Positions 13,933-22,713 of a stretch of DNA of 52,782 nt are shown here, piece by piece. Position 1 is the stretch's first letter. The number at the start of each line of letters is the position of its first letter. The notes beneath the pieces were generated by a model that did not search any database, was not told the DNA's origin, and saw only the letters and a list, made by a program, of their open reading frames with translations. This DNA comes from an uncultured bacterium (GTDB taxonomy: Bacteria; Bacteroidota; Bacteroidia; Bacteroidales; Muribaculaceae), in assembly GCA_905214735.1 (NCBI GenBank), contig CAJMNI010000013.1:1-52782 (forward strand). The letters run 5' to 3'. The translations under genes and the position numbers were made by a program.

Positions 13933-15180
13933 ATGAACATGAAAAAACTCATACTTATTGTTGCGGCCTTTCTGATTGGGACCGGAATCAGTTATGCCTC
14001 GCCGCGTTACGTAGGCGGCGACATATCGCTTCTTCCCGAATATGAAGAGGCCGGGGCAAAATATAAAGACCACAGCGGCAAACCGATTTCAGATCTTCTT
14101 CCCTTTCTGCGAGAAGAGGGAATGAATGCGATGAGGGTCAGGCTTTTCGTTGATCCGGCGAAATATAAGGGTAGCGACAAAGATGCTAACGCTTGCCAGA
14201 CGCTCGACTATATCGTTACTCTTTGCAAGAGGATAGTCGACGACGGTTTTGACCTGATGCTTGACTTCCATTATTCCGACACCTGGGCCGACCCGGCAAA
14301 GCAGTGGACGCCCGAAGACTGGAAAGATCTTACCGACGAGCAACTCTATCAGAAGATTTATGATTACACCAAAGAGACTCTGCAGACGCTGAAGGAGAAC
14401 GGAATCGTGCCGACGTTCATCCAACCCGGAAACGAGATCAGCTACGGAATGCTGTGGGGACCTTACGGGACCAAGAATCCCAAAAAGGCGCTGATGGGAA
14501 GCAAAGCCAATTGGGAGCGATTTGGCAAATTGCTCAACAATGCCATCAAGGCATGTCGTGAAGAATGTCCGGAAGCTGAGATTATCATTCATACCGAACG
14601 GGTAAGCAACACCGGCGTGCAGACCAATTTCTACAACGAAATGGAACGCCTCGGCATTGATTACGACATCATCGGCTTGAGTTATTATCCCTACTTCCAC
14701 GGTTCGCTGTCGGTTCTCGACAAGGCACTCAAGGCACTCGAGCCCTTCGACAAGGATATAATGATCGTAGAGACCGGTTATCCCTACAAATGGGAAGTGC
14801 CCGGCACCACGGTCAACAATACCTCTACCTGGCCTTATTCAGACGCCGGTCAGGATAAATTCGTGAAAGACCTTGAGGATGAATTGTTGAAATATCCGCG
14901 TGTCACGGGGTTATTCTGGTGGTGGATGGAGTATAACGCATACGGCACTTCGTTATCGGGCTGGTATAACGCGCCGCTGTTTGACAGCACTACAGGAAAG
15001 GCAACTGCGGCGTTGAAGACGCTCTGCAGTTTCGCCGACGATTCGGCTGTCGACGGCATATATGCAGATCCCGCCGAAAGCGAGGCGGAGGTATGGTATA
15101 ATGTCAACGGAACCCGCGTCGGTGACACCGGCGCACCGGGGCTCTACATATCGCGTAAAAACAAAAAGATTGTCAGATAA
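13933..15180 (+). CDS. GH53 endo-beta-1,4-galactanase
   Basis: 415 residues with a signal peptide (about 1-22) for export. A family 53 glycoside hydrolase that cleaves beta-1,4-galactan (pectin side chains and type I arabinogalactan). Seen: the MRVRLFVDP segment, DFHYSDTWADP, acid/base Glu in QPGNEISYGM (about residue 170) and nucleophile Glu in VETGYPY (about 280). A short C-terminal WYNVNGTRV...GLYI tail resembles secretion or surface-sorting C-termini of Bacteroidales. No SusC/D or other CAZyme genes flank it, so it is an isolated enzyme, not a PUL member here. MNMKK start; the second ATG at 13939 is possible. Confidence 0.93.
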   Translation: MNMKKLILIVAAFLIGTGISYASPRYVGGDISLLPEYEEAGAKYKDHSGKPISDLLPFLREEGMNAMRVRLFVDPAKYKGSDKDANACQTLDYIVTLCKRIVDDGFDLMLDFHYSDTWADPAKQWTPEDWKDLTDEQLYQKIYDYTKETLQTLKENGIVPTFIQPGNEISYGMLWGPYGTKNPKKALMGSKANWERFGKLLNNAIKACREECPEAEIIIHTERVSNTGVQTNFYNEMERLGIDYDIIGLSYYPYFHGSLSVLDKALKALEPFDKDIMIVETGYPYKWEVPGTTVNNTSTWPYSDAGQDKFVKDLEDELLKYPRVTGLFWWWMEYNAYGTSLSGWYNAPLFDSTTGKATAALKTLCSFADDSAVDGIYADPAESEAEVWYNVNGTRVGDTGAPGLYISRKNKKIVR

Positions 15181-15200
15181 AGAGAGAATCAGATTATGAT

Positions 15201-15238
15201 AAAACGGGCCGGCGAAAGCAAATTCGCCGGCCCGTTTT
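15201..15238 (+). terminator. Rho-independent terminator after GH53
   Basis: 15-bp inverted repeat AAAACGGGCCGGCGA (15201-15215) / TCGCCGGCCCGTTTT (15224-15238) with an 8-nt loop. It starts about 20 nt after the GH53 stop. It would also work on the minus strand for the tRNA-Cys side. Confidence 0.9.
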
Positions 15239-15311
15239 GATGAATCCTGACGCTTATCACGGAAGGTAGGAATTAGCCCGGACCGGTTGTTCTGAATCAG
15301 ATGTAAAAAGA

Positions 15312-15340
15312 AAAGATCCCGACTGATAGTCAGGATCTTT
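15312..15340 (-). terminator. Terminator of tRNA-Cys
   Basis: Inverted repeat AAAGATCC-C-GAC / GTC-A-GGATCTTT with loop TGATA, followed by a T-rich stretch on the minus strand. It abuts the encoded CCA end. Confidence 0.8.
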
Positions 15341-15413
15341 GGAGGTGCCAACCAGATTCGAACTGGTGTAAACGGTTTTGCAGACCGGTACCTAACCACT
15401 CGGACATGGCACC
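15340..15413 (-). tRNA. tRNA-Cys (anticodon GCA), CCA encoded
   Basis: Acceptor GGTGCCA/TGGCACC, anticodon loop CTGCAAA (GCA), discriminator T (U73 is the Cys identity base), and CCA at 15342-15340 on the minus strand. A TAACTTTG promoter element lies 23 bp upstream. Confidence 0.95.
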
Positions 15414-15435
15414 CTTTGTTTCGCTTTTGCGGTTG

Positions 15436-15443
15436 CAAAGTTA
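15436..15443 (-). promoter_or_regulatory. Promoter -7 element of tRNA-Cys
   Basis: TAACTTTG on the minus strand, followed by GCAACCGCAAAAGCGAAACA, which closely matches the tRNA-Glu promoter region at 4.3 kb. Confidence 0.65.
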
Positions 15444-15507
15444 GTAATAAATCCGACATCTTCCAAATTTTGGATATAAAATTTTTTCTAATGCGGCTCA
15501 AAATGCT

Positions 15508-15515
15508 TAATTTTG
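15508..15515 (+). promoter_or_regulatory. Promoter -7 element of kdsB
   Basis: TAATTTTG; the expected start of RNA is about 15522, immediately before the paired leader element at 15526-15602. No clear -33 TTTG was seen. Confidence 0.5.
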
Positions 15516-15525
15516 CGGTCGGAAA

Positions 15526-15602
15526 ACCTCATGGCAGGGGGTGACAAACCATGCGCTATCATGCTGCATAGACAGCCGGATAGTCAAGCTGTAGAATGAG
15601 GT
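15526..15602 (+). promoter_or_regulatory. Structured 5' leader of kdsB
   Basis: ACCTCAT (15526-15532) and ATGAGGT (15596-15602) form a perfect 7-bp closing helix around 63 nt that can hold two or three small stems (for example GGT-GACAA-ACC at 15540-15550 and CTAT...ATAG at 15556-15571). It starts within a few nt of the predicted transcript start and ends 22 nt before the kdsB ATG. No known riboswitch signature was recognised. Confidence 0.4.
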
Positions 15603-15623
15603 AAAACAAATCAACAGAACGCA

Positions 15624-16400
15624 ATGAAATTTTTAGTTCTCATACCGGCTCGCTATGAATCATCGCGATTTCCGGGGAAGCCATTGGCCAAGATATGTGG
15701 CGAAGAGATGATAGTAAGAGTGTGCCGTCAGGTGGCCAAAACAGGCTTTGACCTTGCCGTAGCGACCGACGACGAGCGGATAGCTTCGACGGTGGAGCAC
15801 GCCGGCTTCAAGGCTGTGATGACATCGCCCGACCACAGCAGCGGCACGGAAAGGGTGGAGGAGGCCTACCGCAATCTCCGGAGCGACGCCGACGTGGTGA
15901 TCAATGTTCAGGGCGACGAACCCTTCATCGACCCGAAGCAGGTCCGCACTCTCGCCGACATATTCGAGCGCGAGCCGGAAACGCGAATCGCCACGCTTGC
16001 CATGCATTTCGACAAAGAGGAAGGCTTCGACGCCCTGTTCGATCCAAATCTGGTCAAACTCACATTCTCGAAGAAAAACGAAGCCCTCTATTTCTCGCGC
16101 TCCATCATCCCCTATGTGCGTAAGACGGATTGGAAAAACTGGCTGAAAGTGGCTGATTTTTACACTCATATCGGCATATATGCCTATCGGGCGGAGACAC
16201 TGCGCGAGATAGTGGCACTTCCGGCCTCCGCTCTCGAGAAAGCAGAGAGTCTCGAGCAGCTCCGCTGGCTTGACAACGGTTATCGCGTAAAAGTCGGGTT
16301 GACTCAGAAAAACACCATCGGCATAGACACGCCCGCCGATCTCGAGAAAGCCGAACGCTTTCTGATGGAGCAGCAGGGCGGAGAGCTGCAGGGAGAGTAA
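15624..16400 (+). CDS. kdsB: CMP-KDO synthetase KdsB
   Basis: 258 residues. Activates KDO with CTP to CMP-KDO, the donor for KDO transferases that build the LPS inner core on lipid A. Family features: the IPARYESSRFPGKPL nucleotide-binding start (about 6-20), ATDDERI, TSPDHSSGTERV, VINVQGDEPFI (metal/CTP segment) and SLEQLRWL near the C-terminus. ATG 15624 immediately precedes the IPAR motif. The leader upstream is unusually structured. Confidence 0.97.
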   Translation: MKFLVLIPARYESSRFPGKPLAKICGEEMIVRVCRQVAKTGFDLAVATDDERIASTVEHAGFKAVMTSPDHSSGTERVEEAYRNLRSDADVVINVQGDEPFIDPKQVRTLADIFEREPETRIATLAMHFDKEEGFDALFDPNLVKLTFSKKNEALYFSRSIIPYVRKTDWKNWLKVADFYTHIGIYAYRAETLREIVALPASALEKAESLEQLRWLDNGYRVKVGLTQKNTIGIDTPADLEKAERFLMEQQGGELQGE

Positions 16401-16463
16401 AAATAAGCACTCGGAAAGGTGAAATTTTTATATGATTTAGGCTCGAAACTGCAAAATTTTCAC

Positions 16464-16471
16464 TAACTTTG
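16464..16471 (+). promoter_or_regulatory. Promoter -7 element of pfp
   Basis: TAACTTTG about 105 bp upstream of ATG 16576. The leader has a hairpin TCGGCGC...GCGCCCGA (about 16490-16511). This placement argues against the earlier in-frame start at 16489. Confidence 0.55.
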
Positions 16472-16575
16472 CAGCAGAATCCCAAAGTTTGTCGGCGCGA
16501 GATAGCGCCCGATTTGCAATTGTTTGGTTATCAGATCTTTCAATAAGGAACGTAAGTAAAAGCAAAAATAAAGAA

Positions 16576-18234
16576 ATGAAGAAAAGTGCGCTTCAGAGAG
16601 TAAGGGCCGAATATCAGCCCAAGCTTCCTAAAGTTCTACAGGGAGCCGTTAAGGTCAAGGTAGGCGAGGCTACAGAGTCGGTTGCCAACCAGAAAGAAAT
16701 CAAAGAGCTTTTTCCTCACACCTACGGTATGCCGGTGGTTGAGTTCGAGCACAACGACAATCCCGAACGCGTAGAAGAGCCGTTCAACGTCGGCATCATC
16801 CTCTCGGGTGGTCAGGCCCCCGGCGGCCACAACGTGGTCAGCGGTATCTTCGACGGCCTCAAGAGCCTCAACAAAGAGAACCGTCTTTACGGATTCCTCA
16901 TGGGCCCCGCCGGCTTCATCAATCACCAGTATATGGAGCTCACGGCCGGCATCATCAAGGATTACCGCAACACGGGTGGTTTCGACATCATCGGTTCGGG
17001 CCGCACGAAGCTTGAGAATCCCGACCAGTTCGACTCCGGTCTGAAGATCCTGAAAGAGCTCAACATCAAGGCTCTCGTGATCATCGGCGGCGACGACTCC
17101 AACACCAATGCCGCAGTTCTGGCAGAATATTACAAGAATATCGGTGCTGACGTGCAGGTTATCGGTGTGCCCAAGACAATCGACGGCGACCTTAAAAACG
17201 AATGGATCGAGACCTCGTTCGGTTTCGACACAGCGTGCAAGGTCTATAGCGAGGTGATCGGCAACATCCAGCGCGACTGCAACTCCGCAAAGAAATATTA
17301 CCACTTCATCAAGCTGATGGGTCGTTCGGCATCTCACATCGCCCTTGAGTGCGCCCTCGAGACACAACCGAACATCTGCCTCATCTCCGAAGAGATTCAG
17401 GCAAAACGCATGACTCTCGACAACATCGTCAGCTACATCTGCTACGTGATTTCCGAGCGTGCGAAACTCGGCTGGAACTTCGGAACAGTCCTCATCCCCG
17501 AGGGCCTCATCGAGTTCATACCCTCGATGAAGATGCTTATCAGCGAGCTCAACGACGTGATCGAAGAGCACAACGAGGAACTTGCCTCGCTTGAAGAGAC
17601 AGAGAAACTCCGCCTCATCCACAGCTACCTTTCGCCGGCCAACGCTGATCTCTACAAGAGTCTGCCGAAGAACATCGCCCTCCAGCTCAGCCTCGACCGC
17701 GACAGCCACGGCAACGTTCAGGTATCGCTTATCGAGACTGAAAGCCTCCTCTCCGAGATGGTTGCAAAACGTCTCGCCGAGATGGCAGAAGCAGGAGAAT
17801 ATTCCGGCAAGTTCAACGCCCAGCACCACTTCTTCGGTTATGAAGGCCGCTGCGCCGATCCTACCAACTTCGACGCCGACTATACATATTCGCTCGGTTA
17901 CAACGCCGCCATGCTGATCAACTCCGGTCTGACCGGCTACATGTCGAGCGTGCGCAACCTCACCGAGAAACCTGAGAACTGGGTGGCAGGCGGTATACCT
18001 ATCACCATGATGATGAACATGGAGCGCCGCAAGGGAGAGATGAAACCTGTGATCCAGAAGGCTCTCGTGAACCTCAACGGCCGTCCCTACCTCAAGTTCG
18101 CCTCGATGCGCGAGACTCTTGCGCTAAACACGCTCTATCAGTATCCCGGCCCGATCCAGTATTTCGGCCCGGCCGAGATCTGCGACCGTCCGTCGATGAC
18201 TCTTCTCCTCGAGCACAACAAGGAGATCAACTGA
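16576..18234 (+). CDS. pfp: PPi-dependent 6-phosphofructokinase, long form
   Basis: 552 residues, the length of the long PPi-PFK group. Phosphorylates fructose 6-phosphate with pyrophosphate (reversible) in glycolysis and gluconeogenesis, cytoplasmic. Motifs: GIILSGGQAPGGHN (about 73-86), IIGGDDSNTNAA (GGDDS, with Asp in the position that distinguishes PPi from ATP enzymes), PKTIDGDLKN (catalytic TIDGD), MGRSASHIALEC and FGYEGR. ATG 16576 is used because the promoter lies upstream. Ended by a terminator. Confidence 0.95.
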   Translation: MKKSALQRVRAEYQPKLPKVLQGAVKVKVGEATESVANQKEIKELFPHTYGMPVVEFEHNDNPERVEEPFNVGIILSGGQAPGGHNVVSGIFDGLKSLNKENRLYGFLMGPAGFINHQYMELTAGIIKDYRNTGGFDIIGSGRTKLENPDQFDSGLKILKELNIKALVIIGGDDSNTNAAVLAEYYKNIGADVQVIGVPKTIDGDLKNEWIETSFGFDTACKVYSEVIGNIQRDCNSAKKYYHFIKLMGRSASHIALECALETQPNICLISEEIQAKRMTLDNIVSYICYVISERAKLGWNFGTVLIPEGLIEFIPSMKMLISELNDVIEEHNEELASLEETEKLRLIHSYLSPANADLYKSLPKNIALQLSLDRDSHGNVQVSLIETESLLSEMVAKRLAEMAEAGEYSGKFNAQHHFFGYEGRCADPTNFDADYTYSLGYNAAMLINSGLTGYMSSVRNLTEKPENWVAGGIPITMMMNMERRKGEMKPVIQKALVNLNGRPYLKFASMRETLALNTLYQYPGPIQYFGPAEICDRPSMTLLLEHNKEIN

Positions 18235-18277
18235 TCGAACAGAGGAATAAGACAACAAATAGTAAAAAATATCCGTT

Positions 18278-18315
18278 AAAAAAAGGCGGTCTCCCTATCC
18301 GAGGCCGCCTTTTTA
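18278..18315 (+). terminator. Rho-independent terminator after pfp
   Basis: A-rich GGCGGTCTC / GAGGCCGCC stem (one G-U wobble) followed by T5, starting about 45 nt after the pfp stop. Confidence 0.9.
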
Positions 18316-18327
18316 AATAGCTAAATC

Positions 18328-18816
18328 ATGAAAATTCTGAAGGTAGTGATGGCATGTTTTGCCATGTCGACGCTCGCATTAGGGAGCTGCGGCAACGGAA
18401 ATAAGACTGAGGAAACTAATCAGGAGGCTGCCAAAACAGACGCGGTGAGATCGGAAGATGTCGTGGTGGAAGCCGAACATAAGCAGCCGCTCGACATCGA
18501 CAAAAATCTTCCGACTGTGATCGATTTTTATGCCACATGGTGCGGTCCGTGCCGTCAGATGGCACCGGTTTTCCATGAGCTTGCCGAAAAATATGAAGGA
18601 AAAATCAACTTCGTCAGCATAGACGTCGACAAGAATCCCGACAAGGCGATGGAATATCAGGTCGAAGCTCTGCCGACATTCATCTTTCTAAACAAAGAAG
18701 GGAAAGAGGTCAATATGATCGTCGGGGCTGATCCCGATGGTCTTAAGGCAGGAGTGGAAGTGCTTCTTTCGGAAGCCCCGGCAGCCGAACTGACCGGGAA
18801 AGGGGAGAATAAATAG
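18328..18816 (+). CDS. Thioredoxin-fold lipoprotein
   Basis: 162 residues. Signal peptide with lipobox ending LGS-C (Cys21), so likely a membrane-anchored periplasmic protein. Thioredoxin domain from about residue 60, with the WCGPC redox site at 71-75, the ALPTFIF cis-Pro strand, and no extra domains. Role: disulfide reduction or oxidation in the envelope; the partner is unknown and no Dsb genes adjoin. Starts just past the pfp terminator, so probably its own short transcript. Confidence 0.9.
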   Translation: MKILKVVMACFAMSTLALGSCGNGNKTEETNQEAAKTDAVRSEDVVVEAEHKQPLDIDKNLPTVIDFYATWCGPCRQMAPVFHELAEKYEGKINFVSIDVDKNPDKAMEYQVEALPTFIFLNKEGKEVNMIVGADPDGLKAGVEVLLSEAPAAELTGKGENK

Positions 18817-18825
18817 TCTTTAAAA

Positions 18826-18856
18826 TTTGCAAGAAAGTCAGAATTTTGTAATTTTG
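18826..18856 (+). promoter_or_regulatory. Promoter of the MFS gene (textbook -33/-7)
   Basis: TTTG (18826-18829), 19-bp spacer, TAATTTTG (18849-18856): an excellent match to the Bacteroidota housekeeping promoter. The leader is about 97 nt. Confidence 0.8.
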
Positions 18857-18959
18857 CCTTTGCAAAAGGCATCCCGATTCCTCAATGCCGGTAAATAGGA
18901 GGCAAAACGGCATCCGGAGAGACCCGACGAAAGAAATATCAACCTAACATAGAAACAAA

Positions 18960-20441
18960 ATGGCAACTAATTCATCGGCATCCGCCAAAGTCGGAGAATT
19001 GCTGAGAGACAAGGCAGGCGTGCGCTGGACGGCGCTCGTGCTCCTGGCCTCGGCAATGTTTTTCGGCTATGTGTTCGTAGATGTGCTTTCTCCTCTGCAG
19101 AGTTACGTGCAGACAGAAAAGGGATGGAACCCGACCACATGGGGAAACTTTTTCGGATCGGAGACATTCCTTAACGTATTCGTTTTCTTCCTGATCTTTG
19201 CGGGTATCATTCTCGACAAGATGGGAGTGAGGTTTACCGCAATCCTGTCGGGAGCCATCATGGTTTTAGGCGGAGCGGTCAACTGGTATGCCATGACCGA
19301 TGCCTTCGAGCAAAGTTCTCTTAAATCGGCGTTCGACGGAATCCTGAATCTTCCCGATGCCTGGTGGAACATCACTCCGTGGGTCGACGGCATGCCTGCA
19401 TCGGCCAAACTGGCCACATTCGGCTTCATGCTTTTCGGTTGCGGTATCGAGATGGCCGGTATCACGGTTTCGAGAGGTATCGTGAAATGGTTCCAGGGCA
19501 AAGAGATGGCACTCGCCATGGGCGTGGAGATGGCTATCGCCCGAATCGGTGTTGCCGTAGTTTTCTTCGGCTCTCCCTGGATCGTTCAGCTCGGCGGCAC
19601 TATCGACGTTGCCCGTCCTGTTGCTTTCGCGCTTCTGCTCTGCTGCATCGGCCTCATCTGCTTCATTGTCTATGCCTTTATGGACAAAGCGCTTGAGAAG
19701 CAGACCGGCGACATTGAAGAGAAAGACGACCCCTTCAAGATTTCCGACCTTAAATATATCTTCACCTCGAAAGTCTTCTGGATCGTGTCGCTTCTTTGCG
19801 TGCTCTATTACTCCGCAATCTTCCCCTTCCAGAACTATGCCGGACTGATGCTCCAGTGCAACCTCGGAATCTCAGAGGAGGAAGCCGGAATGATTTTCTT
19901 CGTCTTCCCGCTCGGTGCGGCCGCCATCACTCCTGTGCTCGGCAATTATCTCGACCGCAAGGGAAAAGGAGCCACGATGCTTATCTTCGGATCGATTCTC
20001 ATGATCGCCTGCCATGCCACATTCGCCTATGTGCTTCCGGTGGCTAAATCGGTAATTCTCGCATACGCCGCCATCATCCTGTTGGGAATCAGCTTCTCTC
20101 TCGTGCCGGCATCGCTCTGGCCGAGCGTTCCGAAGCTCATCCAGCCCAAGCTGCTCGGATCGGCCTACGCAGTGATCTTCTGGATCCAGAACATCGGTCT
20201 TTACGGATTCCGCAAAGGTATCGGTTCCGTGCTTCAGGCTTCTAACCCTAAAGTCAGCAATCCTCTCGAATACGACTATACAGTCACGATGACGGTGTTT
20301 GTCGCTCTCGGTGTTCTTGCCCTTCTCTTCGCCTTCTGGCTCAAGGCTGTCGACATGAAGAACCATTACGGTCTCGAGATGCCGAATATCAAAGCCGACA
20401 AGGATGCGGTTGAACCTGAAGTAGAGCTGGCAGAAGATTGA
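18960..20441 (+). CDS. MFS transporter (MFSD1-like)
   Basis: 493 residues with about 12 membrane segments. Features: an N-terminal FFGYVFVDVLSPLQSYVQ helix, LDKMGVRFTAILSGAIMVLGG (motif A-like) and LDRKGKGATML after segment 8. The arrangement resembles the MFSD1 group (peptide transport in other organisms); the substrate here is not determinable. Acidic C-terminal tail (VEPEVELAED). Stands alone between its own promoter and a strong terminator. Confidence 0.85.
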   Translation: MATNSSASAKVGELLRDKAGVRWTALVLLASAMFFGYVFVDVLSPLQSYVQTEKGWNPTTWGNFFGSETFLNVFVFFLIFAGIILDKMGVRFTAILSGAIMVLGGAVNWYAMTDAFEQSSLKSAFDGILNLPDAWWNITPWVDGMPASAKLATFGFMLFGCGIEMAGITVSRGIVKWFQGKEMALAMGVEMAIARIGVAVVFFGSPWIVQLGGTIDVARPVAFALLLCCIGLICFIVYAFMDKALEKQTGDIEEKDDPFKISDLKYIFTSKVFWIVSLLCVLYYSAIFPFQNYAGLMLQCNLGISEEEAGMIFFVFPLGAAAITPVLGNYLDRKGKGATMLIFGSILMIACHATFAYVLPVAKSVILAYAAIILLGISFSLVPASLWPSVPKLIQPKLLGSAYAVIFWIQNIGLYGFRKGIGSVLQASNPKVSNPLEYDYTVTMTVFVALGVLALLFAFWLKAVDMKNHYGLEMPNIKADKDAVEPEVELAED

Positions 20442-20490
20442 TGACCGGAAATATTGATCGGATTTGTTCCTGATCGTTCCAAAACTGAAA

Positions 20491-20545
20491 ATAAAAGAGC
20501 TTCGCACGGACGGCAGTTAGGCCGGCGTGCGAAGCTCTTTATTTT
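20491..20545 (+). terminator. Long-stem terminator after the MFS gene
   Basis: 14-bp perfect stem AAAGAGCTTCGCAC (20494-20507) / GTGCGAAGCTCTTT (20527-20540), then a T-rich tail (ATTTTT). Confidence 0.9.
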
Positions 20546-20678
20546 TGGAGCTCTTTCGTTTTGCGGTTATAATTTTTCGACTTTCCGCAACGTTGATTGT
20601 TATAGATAAAGATTGGTTTTGCGAAGGATAACCGGAAAATTTCCTTAGCGGAAACCATTTTTGAAAGGAAATTCCGAT

Positions 20679-21644
20679 ATGAGATTAAAAACGAAAAATA
20701 TATTCAGGCAAATGGCATTGGTTGCGGCCGGTGTGTTGTCGCTTGCAATCGCTACGAATGCATCGGCGGAGACGCTGTCTCAGAAGCAGGCCTCCCAGAT
20801 AGCGTCGGTTTTTTTCAACACTGCCTACGGACAATATGTGGCCGCGCCGAAAATGGTGTGGAACGGACGTCAGCTCACCACCGACCGCCTTTTTGCCCCC
20901 TTCTATATCTACAACCATCCTAAAGGAGGTTTCGTGATAGTTTCAGCCGAGACCAAGGCTTTCCCAATCCTTGCCTACAGCCTGACAAACTCCTTCGACC
21001 GCGCCCAGCTTGGGAAAGCGGAAAATGATCTGCTCTCGCAATATGCCCACGAGATAGAGCTGATTCGTTACGACGACCGTTCGCCGGAACGTGCCATAGC
21101 GGCATGGCGCAACATGCCTCTTTACATAAGCAGAACAATCAACAATCCTTACGGCACACCCGAATTTTTCGATTTGCCGCAGAAACGTAAAGATATTATA
21201 GAGGAGATCGACCGCCGAAACGGCTGGGTTGTGATGCCGACCGCAGTTGAGTTCAATATCTACGATCCGGAGCTATATCGGCCTATCACGCTCGACGACA
21301 TAACGGGAGAGGAGGTGGAAGAAGAGGTGCCCTTCGCTTTCTTTGAGGAATTTCTTGAAGAAATCCGGCAGGAAGAGCTGACCAGAGCAGCCTCGCTCGA
21401 AGAGATATTGTCGCCGACAAAGCCGGTGGTCTCCATACTTGGCGGCGCTCATTTCAACATCTATATTCCGGAAAATGTCAGGATGCTTCGCATCTATGAC
21501 CTTCACGGAGCGCGCCGGATGGAGAAATATATCACTCAGTCCAATCAGGTCAACGTCGATCTCTCCAATATGCCGCAGGGCTTTTATGTGGCCATGATAC
21601 TGGCTGAAAGCGGAAAAATCTATGGATTGAAACTATACAGATAA
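20679..21644 (+). CDS. Spi-domain (SpeB propeptide-like) secreted protein
   Basis: 321 residues from ATG 20679; signal peptide about 1-32. Residues about 35-140 match the Spi inhibitor/propeptide of C10 streptopain-like cysteine proteases (SQKQASQIASVFF, then FYIYNHPKGGFVIVSAETKAFPILAYS). No catalytic cysteine protease domain follows, so it is a stand-alone inhibitor or degenerate relative. The C-terminus (NVRMLRIYDLHGARR...GFYVAMIL) resembles type A surface-sorting domains. A Glu-rich linker is at about 205-245. No C10 protease gene is in this window. Confidence 0.8.
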   Translation: MRLKTKNIFRQMALVAAGVLSLAIATNASAETLSQKQASQIASVFFNTAYGQYVAAPKMVWNGRQLTTDRLFAPFYIYNHPKGGFVIVSAETKAFPILAYSLTNSFDRAQLGKAENDLLSQYAHEIELIRYDDRSPERAIAAWRNMPLYISRTINNPYGTPEFFDLPQKRKDIIEEIDRRNGWVVMPTAVEFNIYDPELYRPITLDDITGEEVEEEVPFAFFEEFLEEIRQEELTRAASLEEILSPTKPVVSILGGAHFNIYIPENVRMLRIYDLHGARRMEKYITQSNQVNVDLSNMPQGFYVAMILAESGKIYGLKLYR

Positions 21645-21680
21645 AGAGATTAAATTCCGACTGAAAAAAGAAATAAGCAG

Positions 21681-21938
21681 ATGACAGTCAAAACTTCAAA
21701 ATTGTGCGCGTGGGGCGCGATGATCATAGTTATTGCAGTGATGGTTCTGACCTTCGCGCTGCGCACTGCATGGTGGGCGTTCACCGATATATTTTTCGCA
21801 TTCATGATGGCATTCATGCATCTTCTTGCGGTCTATTTTTACAAAGCCGGCGGCATAAGCCGTCAGCTGGACATGGCGGCCCTTGTCTGCGGAGTGCTCA
21901 TGATCATCTCCCTGATAGTAGAATTTTTCTTGCTCTAA
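21681..21938 (+). CDS. Small integral membrane protein (85 aa)
   Basis: Three hydrophobic helices (about 10-27, 32-52 and 62-83), no signal peptidase site and no recognised family. It follows the Spi gene by 36 bp and may be cotranscribed. The small size and hydrophobic pattern are consistent with a real gene; function unknown. Confidence 0.55.
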   Translation: MTVKTSKLCAWGAMIIVIAVMVLTFALRTAWWAFTDIFFAFMMAFMHLLAVYFYKAGGISRQLDMAALVCGVLMIISLIVEFFLL

Positions 21939-21948
21939 GGCATGAACA

Positions 21949-21974
21949 ATCATAAGCCTTAATAGACTTATGAT
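21949..21974. terminator. Weak bidirectional hairpin between convergent genes
   Basis: 8-bp stem ATCATAAG / CTTATGAT with a 10-nt loop, in the gap between the small membrane gene and the convergent YciO-type gene. Confidence 0.4.
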
Positions 21975-21982
21975 CTGATTGG

Positions 21983-22588
21983 TCAGAGGTCGATTTCGGC
22001 TTTTCCCTCCCTTACGATCTGCGGATCATTGTCGGTGCAGTCTATGATTGTGGAGAGTTCGGTCGAACCATCTTCGCCTTCAACCATCAGATCGACAAGA
22101 TTATAATAAGTGTCGGCGATAAGCTCGGGATTGACCGCATGGTCGAGATCCTCATATTCTATCGTGGTGGTGATCAGCGGGGTTCCAAGATATTTCGCAA
22201 CTTCCCGGCAAGTTATATTGTCGGGAATTCTTATTCCTACGGTTTTCCTTCCCTTGAACGCTTTCGGCAGGGTGGAGGCCGATTTGAAAAGAAAGGTCAC
22301 AGGCCCGGGGGTGTTCTCTTTCAGGAGCTTGAAGCCCTTGTTGTCAATGCGGGCGTATTCGGCTGCCATCGAAATGTCGTGGCAGATGATGGAGAGATTG
22401 GTCTTGTCGGGATTGATGCGTTTGAGCTTGCACACTCTTTCCACCGCCTTCGGATTGAGGGCGTCGGCCATAATGGCATACATGGTGTCGGTGGGCATCA
22501 CCACAAGCATTCCGTTTTTGATGAATTGGGCTATATCGGCCACCTGACGGTCGGAGGGAGAGTCGTTCCAGATCTTGATGGTATTCAT
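21983..22588 (-). CDS. YciO/Sua5-family protein
   Basis: 201 residues, the length of the YciO branch of the Sua5/TsaC superfamily (Sua5/TsaC makes threonylcarbamoyl-AMP for tRNA t6A). Seen: MPTDTMYAIMADALN (about 32-46), the CKLKRINPDKTNLSIIC binding-loop segment and PGPVTFLFKSAS, GIRIPDN. YciO proteins are close homologues whose tRNA role is less certain. Divergent from the MTA/SAH nucleosidase gene. Confidence 0.85.
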   Translation of the reverse strand: MNTIKIWNDSPSDRQVADIAQFIKNGMLVVMPTDTMYAIMADALNPKAVERVCKLKRINPDKTNLSIICHDISMAAEYARIDNKGFKLLKENTPGPVTFLFKSASTLPKAFKGRKTVGIRIPDNITCREVAKYLGTPLITTTIEYEDLDHAVNPELIADTYYNLVDLMVEGEDGSTELSTIIDCTDNDPQIVREGKAEIDL

Positions 22589-22705
22589 GAAGAGTCGGTT
22601 TATGATATCGATTATTCGGTTAGATTATACGGTTATAAGAGCGTGATGTTTAAATCTCCGCCTCTAAATCCTTGCTAAAATACAAAAAATTCTCGGAAAA
22701 AACGT

Positions 22706-22713
22706 TAATTTTG
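22706..22713 (+). promoter_or_regulatory. Promoter -7 element of the nucleosidase gene
   Basis: TAATTTTG about 64 bp upstream of ATG 22777; it rules out the earlier in-frame start at 22672. Confidence 0.5.

Noticed and set aside
15526..15602. tRNA or tRNA-like element in the kdsB leader
   Set aside because: The length and 7-bp outer helix fit, but no T loop, D loop or anticodon arm with correct spacing can be formed.
16636..17829. 397-aa leftward frame
   Set aside because: Exact antisense of the strongly supported pfp gene; His/Val/Asp-rich composition is typical of a shadow frame.
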